From JABWCQ01 sp964587105 (GTDB lineage: Bacteria; Electryoneota; RPQS01), in the NCBI GenBank assembly GCA_964587105.1, contig CAZPKG010000011.1:39843-103842 (forward strand): a DNA stretch of 64,000 nt. The letters run 5' to 3'. The notes beneath the pieces were generated by a model that worked only from the letters and a program-made list of their open reading frames with translations, searched no databases and was not told the DNA's origin. Shown here one piece after another: positions 53,388 to 59,468 of this stretch; position 1 is the stretch's first letter, and each line of letters begins with the position of its first letter. The position numbers and the translations under genes are program-made.

Positions 53388-54362
53388 ATGGCTCAACACA
53401 AAAGTAAATTTCGCTCGCCGGGATTTGATCCGGGGCTTACACAGAAAGTTGACGGATCGCTGCGGCGTGCAATTGAGCATGACGGCAGTTTCAACGTCAA
53501 GCGATTTGGTAAGCGCTTTGAAGGATTACATCTCTATCAATATCTCATCACCTGTTCGTGGCGGGATTTCTTGCTCTGGACGGCGGCCTTCTTAATCGGG
53601 TTGAATTTGCTGTTCGCGGGAGTTTATTTTGTTACCGGATCGACACATCTACAAGGGATTCCCGAATGCACTGATTTGGAGAGATTCTGGTTTGATTTCT
53701 TCTTCAGTGTGCAGACCTTCAGCTCGGTGGGATACGGAGCGATTGCGCCGCGCGATTTGACGGGTGGGTTTATCTCTTCGGTGGAAGCGTTGGTGGGGTT
53801 ATTAAGTTTTGCCTTAGCGACGGGGCTGTTGTTCGCAAGATTCTCGCGACCGTCGGCGAGAATTTTGTTTTCGAAAACGGCAATCGTGTCTCCGTATCAA
53901 GATAAAACGGCGCTGATGTTTCGGATTGTGAATCAGCGCGGGAATGTGATGATCGATTTGACGGCGGACGCGATATTCTCGTGGGTTGAAGAGACAAATG
54001 GCCGCAAGGTTCGCAAATACGCGCCGTTGACGTTGGAGCGTCCGTCAATTTATTTCTTTCCCTTTCCGTGGACAATTGTGCATCCGATAGACGACGCAAG
54101 CCCCTTGTGGGGGCTTGATTTGGATGAACTCAAACGGCGGCAGGCCGAAGTGATGATTATCGTGCGCGGGTTTGATGACACATTCTCGCAATCCGTGCAT
54201 GTGCGGAATTCATTTCGCTATGATGAAATCGAATTCGGCAAGCGGTTTCTGCCGATCTTTCATGTCGATGATGATGGCACGGTGTTGGTCAACGTTGATA
54301 TGATTGACGATACGGAAGATGCGGCGCTGGCGGTGGAGATTGTGGGAGATGGGGAGCTGTGA
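53388..54362 (+). CDS. Inward-rectifier K+ channel (KirBac type)
   Basis: 324 residues. Slide helix and TM1 (about 58-83), pore helix and filter with FFFSVQTFSSVGYGAIAP (Ser113-Val-Gly-Tyr-Gly117; most Kir have Thr before the V/I), TM2 (about 126-152, ALVGLLSFALATGLLFARFS). A C-terminal immunoglobulin-like cytoplasmic domain follows, with RPSARILFSKTAIVSPYQDK, ALMFRIVNQRGNVMID and VRNSFRYDEIEFGKRF. Bacterial Kir channels are tetrameric inner-membrane K+ channels. The gene sits exactly between two copies of a ~160-base direct repeat. Its ribosome-binding site GGAGGGG is the arm of the left repeat's C-tract hairpin, 10 bases before the ATG. Confidence 0.93.
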   Translation: MAQHKSKFRSPGFDPGLTQKVDGSLRRAIEHDGSFNVKRFGKRFEGLHLYQYLITCSWRDFLLWTAAFLIGLNLLFAGVYFVTGSTHLQGIPECTDLERFWFDFFFSVQTFSSVGYGAIAPRDLTGGFISSVEALVGLLSFALATGLLFARFSRPSARILFSKTAIVSPYQDKTALMFRIVNQRGNVMIDLTADAIFSWVEETNGRKVRKYAPLTLERPSIYFFPFPWTIVHPIDDASPLWGLDLDELKRRQAEVMIIVRGFDDTFSQSVHVRNSFRYDEIEFGKRFLPIFHVDDDGTVLVNVDMIDDTEDAALAVEIVGDGEL

Positions 54363-54370
54363 GGGACGGG

Positions 54371-54531
54371 GAAATTAGAAATATGAAATGGGAAAGAGGA
54401 GGGGCACCCGCAGCGGGTGCCGCCGCGTGACCGCTTGTAAAGCGGGTTTTGCGCTGACGCATGAGCATGTGAATGCTCGTGTAGCTTGAGAGCTTGCCCC
54501 CCCCTAACCCCCCCGGAGGACCGGGGGGGAA
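54371..54531. repeat. Composite direct repeat, right copy, after the K+ channel gene
   Basis: Same order as 53221-53381 with REP palindrome at 54403-54421. Its C-tract end forms the last codons and TAG stop (54504-54506) of the convergent alanine-racemase-like gene. Confidence 0.85.
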
Positions 54532-55628
54532 TCGGAATAGATGCGTTCTACGTTTTCGCTTAGCCACGTTGTGAGTTCGTAGGGAAGCGCGTCGATAAGC
54601 GGAGAGAGTTCGTAGAGATAGATGCGCTCGTTTTGTTGTTGGCCCCAGAAGACGATTTCTTCGCCTGTTGCCGGTTTCTCTCCGGTGATGAAAGCATAGG
54701 ATCTATCTTTGCTCATCACGCCGACTAAGGGAAATCGCTTGCCGCGATAGAGGATGCTTGCTTCGTTGACCATCGTGCGCGGGTAGCCTGTCGCAAAACC
54801 CAAATCAATCTCTATGCCCCAGCCGTCAAAGGGCGCTTTCCAGAAGTGTGAACTGGGAAAACCGTGACCGCGTTTGACTTTGCGGACGCTTAAGATGTTT
54901 CCGCTGAGTGTCATCACAGGTTCGAGCGGAAGCATGTCCGCTACAGCAGGTGAGGGTGGCTGGCCGTACAATGCGATGCCTGTTCTGACCAGATCTCCGG
55001 GGACTTCAGGCAAAGCCAAAGCCGCCGCAGAATTTGCAAGATGTGTAACCGTTGGTATGACGCCAACGGTTTTTGCATGTTTAAGAATCTCGTGGAAGAC
55101 TTTGATTTGCTCTAAGCCGCGCTCGCGATCTTTCGGGCCGCCGTAGGCAAGATGAGAGTAGATTGCCGCGAGCTTCAAATGGTGCAAACTTTTGAGCGAG
55201 CCGAGAGTTTTGCGATGAAGCGAATGATGAATCCCCACGCGGCCCAGGCCTGTGTCGAATTTCAAATGAGTCGAAATCGCTTTGCCGGTTTTCTTTGAGA
55301 GCGAATTAAGATACTCAACTTTATACAATGACGTGGCGGCGAAAGACAGATCATATTCCGTGAATTGCTTCACGGGTTTGCCGACCCAATCGGTCATCAC
55401 GAGAATCGGTTTGGTGATGCCCATCTGTCGCAGCCTTACACCGTCCGCAGGTGAACTCACGCCAAATCCCCACGCTCCCGCATCGTTCAGCACGCGGGCG
55501 CACTGTTCCAAACCGTGACCGTAGGCATCCCACTTTACAACCGCGAGCACGCCCTTGGGAGCGACGCGCTGTGCGAGGGCTGTGAAGTTGTGCTTTAGAG
55601 CAGTGAGGTTGATTTGGGCGAGGGGCAA
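54504..55628 (-). CDS. Alanine racemase homologue with substituted catalytic Tyr
   Basis: 374 residues with the PLP barrel and C-terminal beta domain of alanine racemases. Present: the PLP lysine (Lys32 in VVKWDAYGHG), HLKFDTGLGRVGI, the HLANSAA motif and VRTGIALYG. The second catalytic residue, Tyr of the GYADG motif, is Phe278 (DLGFATGYPR; codon TTT on the minus strand). The VCMDQ motif is changed to VMSKDRS. Racemisation between L- and D-Ala may therefore be lost or altered. It could be a weak racemase, a different PLP enzyme or a regulator. The start is a TTG without a Shine-Dalgarno sequence next to a repeat tract, and the last residues (SDSPPVLRGG) come from a C-tract repeat. Whether another alr exists in the genome is unknown. 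Confidence 0.85.
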   Translation of the reverse strand: MPLAQINLTALKHNFTALAQRVAPKGVLAVVKWDAYGHGLEQCARVLNDAGAWGFGVSSPADGVRLRQMGITKPILVMTDWVGKPVKQFTEYDLSFAATSLYKVEYLNSLSKKTGKAISTHLKFDTGLGRVGIHHSLHRKTLGSLKSLHHLKLAAIYSHLAYGGPKDRERGLEQIKVFHEILKHAKTVGVIPTVTHLANSAAALALPEVPGDLVRTGIALYGQPPSPAVADMLPLEPVMTLSGNILSVRKVKRGHGFPSSHFWKAPFDGWGIEIDLGFATGYPRTMVNEASILYRGKRFPLVGVMSKDRSYAFITGEKPATGEEIVFWGQQQNERIYLYELSPLIDALPYELTTWLSENVERIYSDSPPVLRGG

Positions 55629-55629
55629 T

Positions 55630-55690
55630 ATGGGAAATTAGAAATAGGAAAGCGGAGGGGCACCCGCAGCGGGTGCCGCCGCGAGAAATA
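55630..55690. repeat. A-rich tract plus REP-like palindrome
   Basis: GGGAAATTAGAAATAGGAAA next to the TTG start at 55628, palindrome at 55659-55677, then a second short GAGAAATAGGAAAGC tract. Confidence 0.8.
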
Positions 55691-55700
55691 GGAAAGCAGA

Positions 55701-55731
55701 AAAAAGGCGACCTTTCAGGCCGCCTTTTTTG
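55701..55731 (-). terminator. Rho-independent terminator after the 55745-56350 gene
   Basis: Arms AAAAAAGGCG/CGCCTTTTTT type around a short loop. T-runs on both sides make this the clearest terminator in the right half. Confidence 0.8.
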
Positions 55732-55744
55732 ATATTGGTTTTGG

Positions 55745-56350
55745 TTAGTAGTTGCCCGGGAGTTTTAGGCCATCAAGTTTGGCGAGTTCTATTTGGGCTT
55801 GGGCCGATGGGCCTGTGCCGGCATAGACTGCACTTGTGACAAAATCTTCCAGAGCTTTGCGGCGCTCTTGCGGACTCTTGTAGGTCATAATCCGCTCAAA
55901 CTCTGCGCGAGCCAACTCTTCACGAGCGCGCGATCCGGCCGGAGTTTGCGGATAGTCGCGGGCGGCTTCGGTGATCCGCCCGGCATCGTAGAGCGCCTGC
56001 GCAGCCTGCTCACGAGCCTTAATGGCCGCCGGAGTGTCGTCGAATTTCTCCATGATCTCTTCAAACTTCCCTTCGGCCAGAATCTTCTCGGCATAGCGCA
56101 CACGGGCCTCAAACGCCATCGGCGTATCTTTGAACTCGGTCATGACTCTCTCGTAGGCGCCGTCTTTCAGAAGCTTGGTAGCCAAGGCTTCCTTTGCCTT
56201 TTGCGCCGCCGGTTCCTGCGGGTAGCGCGACAATACCTCTTCATATTTCCCGTCCTTGTACAGCTTTTCGGCACGCTCGGTCGGAGTCGCGCAGCCCAGC
56301 AGTAAGAGCAGGGTCAGAAGGGGAATAATATGAATTGGGCGAAGGCTCAT
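55745..56350 (-). CDS. TPR-like lipoprotein (201 aa)
   Basis: The lipobox LLGC (Cys19) follows MSLRPIHIIPLLTLLLLL. The rest is about five helical repeats of 27-30 residues with the pattern K-x-Y-E-E-V-x-x-x-x-P-x-x-P-A-x-x-A-R (YEEVLSRYPQEPAAQKAKEA, YERVMTEFKDTPMAFEARVR, FEEIMEKFDDTPAAIKAREQ, ITEAARDYPQTPAGSRAREE). They resemble TPR/Sel1-like or YbgF-type repeats and suggest a scaffold at the membrane. It is a paralogue of 56435-57022, 84 bases upstream on the same strand, and may share its promoter. Partner unknown. Confidence 0.85.
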   Translation of the reverse strand: MSLRPIHIIPLLTLLLLLGCATPTERAEKLYKDGKYEEVLSRYPQEPAAQKAKEALATKLLKDGAYERVMTEFKDTPMAFEARVRYAEKILAEGKFEEIMEKFDDTPAAIKAREQAAQALYDAGRITEAARDYPQTPAGSRAREELARAEFERIMTYKSPQERRKALEDFVTSAVYAGTGPSAQAQIELAKLDGLKLPGNY

Positions 56351-56427
56351 AGAAGGAAATTGGGAAATAGGAAAATAGGAAGTGAGAAAATGTGCTCCCC
56401 CCTAACCCCCCCGCGAGCAGGGGGGAA
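56351..56427. repeat. A-rich tract plus C-tract hairpin
   Basis: GGAAATTGGGAAATAGGAAA tract touching the ATG at 56350, then CCCCCCTAACCCCCCCG, CGAG and CAGGGGGGA. Confidence 0.75.
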
Positions 56428-56434
56428 TAATCAC

Positions 56435-57022
56435 TTATTTCTTGCGGACCTCGCGGAGTAGATTGGCTGCGTCTTTGTAAGCGGCGGTCTCGGTGTAGGC
56501 GCGCATAATGCTTTCGAGCGCGGCGATCTGCTTGTCGCCCTTCATCTTTTTAGCAGCGTCAAACTCGGCTTTGGCTCGGGCTTCGAGCACCTCTTTGCCG
56601 CGAGGAGTCTTGGGGAACTTGGCAATCAGCTCGTCAAATGCACCTTTACTGTACAATTCTTCAGCTTGTACGTTTTTGGCATCATTGGACAATGGCGAGT
56701 TGGGGAATTGGGCAATCAAGTCATCGTACTTTTTCTCATTAAACAGCGCTCTGGCTTTTTCTTCTCTTGCCAACAGCGCGGCGCGGGTATCGGGGTAGTT
56801 TTCGATGACTTCCTGATATTTACCGGCTCCAAGCAGTTCCTCAGCCAGCATGGCACGGGCACGGCGAGCCATCTGTGAATCCGGGAATTTGTCAATTACC
56901 TCTTGGTACTTGTGATCGGCAAAGAGCTTTTGGGCCTGTGCGTCAGGGCCTTGACAGCCTGTGAGCCACAATGTGGCAAAGAGCGACAGGATAACGGTGG
57001 AAATCAGTCTGCGGGAAAACAT
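56435..57022 (-). CDS. TPR-like lipoprotein (195 aa)
   Basis: The start at 57022 is chosen over the frame opening at 57175 because it gives a lipoprotein signal (MFSRRLISTVILSLFATLWL, lipobox LTGC) and lies downstream of a promoter. Helical repeats follow with the same Y-x-E-V-I-x-x-x-P-x-x-x-x-A-R pattern as 55745-56350: YQEVIDKFPDSQMARRARAM, YQEVIENYPDTRAALLAREE, YDDLIAQFPNSPLSNDAKNV and FDELIAKFPKTPRGKEVLEA. No Shine-Dalgarno sequence is obvious. It is probably the first gene of a two-gene unit of duplicated lipoproteins. A role in envelope assembly is possible but unproven. Confidence 0.85.
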   Translation of the reverse strand: MFSRRLISTVILSLFATLWLTGCQGPDAQAQKLFADHKYQEVIDKFPDSQMARRARAMLAEELLGAGKYQEVIENYPDTRAALLAREEKARALFNEKKYDDLIAQFPNSPLSNDAKNVQAEELYSKGAFDELIAKFPKTPRGKEVLEARAKAEFDAAKKMKGDKQIAALESIMRAYTETAAYKDAANLLREVRKK

Positions 57023-57065
57023 GGTTTGGGGTGGGTGAAATGGTGCTTTGTCTTTTGAACTTAAT

Positions 57066-57094
57066 AAGTTAAGGAATCCCTTAGCGATTGTCAA
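57066..57094 (-). promoter_or_regulatory. sigma70-like promoter for the two TPR lipoproteins
   Basis: On the minus strand: TTGACA, 17 bases, TAACTT. Confidence 0.5.
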
Positions 57095-57209
57095 GATGAG
57101 CAAGAGTTTTACCCGAATTAGCCATGCAGAACAAGAGGTTGCGAGGAAGAAACAGGTTTGGCTTCGGAGCGACAAAATTCAGAAGCTTTCGCAAATGGGT
57201 CAGAGAGTG

Positions 57210-57238
57210 TTGATTGTTCCTTGAAACGATGCTATATT
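57210..57238 (+). promoter_or_regulatory. sigma70-like promoter for the ExbB/ExbD operon
   Basis: TTGATT, 17 bases, TATATT. The leader is about 45 bases and AAAGGA lies 10 bases before the ATG at 57291. Confidence 0.6.
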
Positions 57239-57290
57239 ACCTGTTATATCAAAGGTTTAACCAGCAACTAACCTAAAGGATGAATACAAG

Positions 57291-57902
57291 ATGAAGCGAT
57301 GGACATGGCTTACAAAGCCGATGACTTGGTGGATGGCCGGGTTGGCCGGATTATTATCACTACTTTATGTGGGTGTCAGCTATGCTCAGCAGGCGCCAAC
57401 CGAACGGTATGTGACGATGAGCGAAAAGATCGGCGCGATTGTCGTGCTATACCAGGCGTTTGACGTCTGGATTTACGTGTTTCAGGGAATCCTGCTGTTC
57501 ATGGGTATTGGCTATACGATTTTCTACCTGCTCAAGTTCCGCAAACCGGAGTTCGTGAAAGAACTTCGCGCGCGCACCGAGAAGATGGAGATGGAAGGCA
57601 ACCTGCATGGGGCAATTGACTTTGAAATCGAAAGCCAGATGAACAAGTTCATGATTGTTGAAATGATGATTTCGGCGGCGCCGATTGCCGGGTTGCTGGG
57701 GACTGTGGTGGGTTTGGTGCAGGTGTTTGACCAGCAGACGAAAGTGGATCATGTAACGATGCAGGCGATTGCCGGTGGTATGTACGTCGCAATGGTGACG
57801 ACGGTGTGCGGATTGATCGTGGCGATCTTCGGCGTGGTCGGACGGCACTTTTTGATGACGCGCTTAGCGGAGATTCGCGAGACCCTTGCGGGGGTGAAGT
57901 AA
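57291..57902 (+). CDS. MotA/TolQ/ExbB proton channel family protein
   Basis: 203 residues. An N-terminal membrane segment (about 13-32), a second (about 63-85, IYVFQGILLFMGIGYTIFYL) and the conserved C-terminal pair (about 121-145 and 160-185) with MISAAPIAGLLGTVVGLVQV and AIAGGMYVAMVTTVCGLIVA. The G-L-L-G-T-V-x-G loop is the family signature. In complexes with ExbD- or TolR-type proteins it forms an inner-membrane proton channel that powers outer-membrane processes. The next gene starts directly after the stop codon, so the operon is tight. The exact type (ExbB or TolQ) cannot be told. Confidence 0.9.
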   Translation: MKRWTWLTKPMTWWMAGLAGLLSLLYVGVSYAQQAPTERYVTMSEKIGAIVVLYQAFDVWIYVFQGILLFMGIGYTIFYLLKFRKPEFVKELRARTEKMEMEGNLHGAIDFEIESQMNKFMIVEMMISAAPIAGLLGTVVGLVQVFDQQTKVDHVTMQAIAGGMYVAMVTTVCGLIVAIFGVVGRHFLMTRLAEIRETLAGVK

Positions 57903-58346
57903 ATGCGCCGCACAAACCCGTTTGCGGAGTCGATGACTTCGCTGATTGATATTGCCTTTATTATCATCTTGTTTCTCGTCGTCTCGTCGGTGATCGCGCC
58001 GGAAGACGTGGTGCCGCTTAAGCTGCCGAACAACTATGATGCGGGAACTCCGTACTTAGAAGTTGGCAAAGAGCTTGTGATTCACGTGAAGCGTTCAGGC
58101 CGAGTCGAAATTTCGGGCGAAATGCTGGCGGATTCGGTGGACGCGGACTCAACACTGTTTGCGCTGTGCGACCACTTCATCAACCGTTACAAAGGCGCGC
58201 AGCCGGACGGACGAGTTATATTGCGCGCTGACAGCGGAGCGGTGTGGGATCGGCCGGTGCAGGTGCTGCAAGCGTGCGGGAAGAACAGCGTGCCGGTTTC
58301 AATTGCGCTTGAACCTACCGGGCAATTTATCAAGGACACGCCATGA
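57903..58346 (+). CDS. ExbD/TolR family biopolymer transport protein
   Basis: 147 residues. A short cytoplasmic N-terminus and one membrane segment with SMTSLIDIAFIIILFLVVSS, containing the essential Asp (LIDIAF) that takes part in proton flow. A periplasmic domain follows with VPLKLPNNYDAGTPYLEVGK, LVIHVKRSGRVEIS, GRVILRADSGAVWDRPVQVL and NSVPVSIALEP, which matches ExbD. It starts at the base after the ExbB stop and overlaps the next gene by 4 bases, so all three are translationally coupled. Confidence 0.92.
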   Translation: MRRTNPFAESMTSLIDIAFIIILFLVVSSVIAPEDVVPLKLPNNYDAGTPYLEVGKELVIHVKRSGRVEISGEMLADSVDADSTLFALCDHFINRYKGAQPDGRVILRADSGAVWDRPVQVLQACGKNSVPVSIALEPTGQFIKDTP

Positions 58347-59437
58347 CCGAGAAACAAATTCTCACTGGCATACGCGCGACCTCGATTTTGCTCACGGCAA
58401 TTCTGCTCTTGAGTTTGCCTGAAGTGCAGCGAATCATCAAGCCTGCGGCTGAGGATTTGCTGATGATGGTGAATCTTGAACAGATTTTGTTTGAGCGCGA
58501 AGAGCAGAAACCCAAGCCGCTGCCGATTCCGGTTGCGGAGATGAGCAGTTCGCCGCGCGCGGATGCGTCGCCCGTGATTGCGCCGACGGAGATGAAATCG
58601 AAACCGTCACAAATCACCGTGGCCGAACCGTCGCTTGACAAGCCGGTGTTCGGCATGGTGCATGAGTTGTTTGACAAGCCGCCGGATGACCGACCACAGA
58701 CGAAGCTTTCTCCCAATGCGTCGCCGATGCCGGATATTTTGACACAACGTGCAGACGTGGGCGAAGCGCGTCCACCGTCGGGGATTACAGCGCCGGTAAC
58801 GCAGAGTGGCCGCAACTATCAAGGTTCGGGCGCGCCGGATTTGTTGCCTGCAATTACGCCGGGCTATACCGGCCCGAATTTGAATTTGCCGGAATCAGTC
58901 GAGCCGAGTGTGGGATTGACAAAGGGAGATCAAGTTGCGACGTCGCCGACGCCGGGAATTGCGCGAGGTGAAACGTACAACTCATCCGTTGGATCAAAAC
59001 CGGGTCAAGGCGAGGCCGAGAGTATCGGTATCGGTCAGGACTTGGTAGGTGAAGGTGAAATTTCCGGGTTGGTCGCGTGGTTGAAAGCGAATCCGGGAGC
59101 ATTTTCGCCCGTGCTGATGGCTTATCTTGAAAGTGATCCGGGTGACTTGAAGGGCATCACGAGCTATGCGGGCTGGGATATTTTCATCCAATATTCGCAA
59201 TCGGACGGGCAGCTCAAAATCTTTTTGTCACGCGGCGATCAAGGAATTTTGCTGGCTGATTCCGATTTCAAAAATCGTTCGCAATTCTTAGGTCTTGGTA
59301 GCGTTGCCCGCACCGGACAGGAAGTCAACTCGGTTAATGCTCGCCGCGAAAAACCCACCGCACAATCCACCGGTGAATTCTACTCGGTGTTTTACGGCTG
59401 GATGAGCAGCAAGGGGATAAATCTCGCAAAGAGGTAG
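58343..59437 (+). CDS. One-TM periplasmic partner of the ExbB/ExbD pair, TonB-like in layout
   Basis: 364 residues, ATGA overlap with the ExbD gene. One N-terminal membrane segment (ATSILLTAILLLSLPEV), then a Pro-, Lys- and Ser-rich stretch (about 50-230; PKPLPIPVAEMSSS and similar) as in TonB linkers. The C-terminal domain (about 245-364) has GLVAWLKANPGAFSPVLMAY, GDLKGITSYAGWDIFIQYSQ and LKIFLSRGDQGILLADSDF. It does not show the TonB C-terminal signature. By position and layout it is the energy-transducing or coupling arm, but the domain is not one I recognise. Proline-rich extension across the periplasm is inference. Confidence 0.8.
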   Translation: MTEKQILTGIRATSILLTAILLLSLPEVQRIIKPAAEDLLMMVNLEQILFEREEQKPKPLPIPVAEMSSSPRADASPVIAPTEMKSKPSQITVAEPSLDKPVFGMVHELFDKPPDDRPQTKLSPNASPMPDILTQRADVGEARPPSGITAPVTQSGRNYQGSGAPDLLPAITPGYTGPNLNLPESVEPSVGLTKGDQVATSPTPGIARGETYNSSVGSKPGQGEAESIGIGQDLVGEGEISGLVAWLKANPGAFSPVLMAYLESDPGDLKGITSYAGWDIFIQYSQSDGQLKIFLSRGDQGILLADSDFKNRSQFLGLGSVARTGQEVNSVNARREKPTAQSTGEFYSVFYGWMSSKGINLAKR

Positions 59438-59468
59438 TGCGAAAAGTCTCATATCAAAAGGAGGGCGA

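Noticed and set aside
53221..54531. Insertion sequence or integron cassette around the K+ channel gene
   Set aside because: There is no transposase or integrase frame, no short target-site duplication that could be recognised, and the flanking repeats do not show attC-type inverted core sites.
48128..56427. CRISPR array in the repeat-rich region
   Set aside because: The repeats are of different kinds, are separated by whole genes, and lack regular spacers. No cas gene is present.
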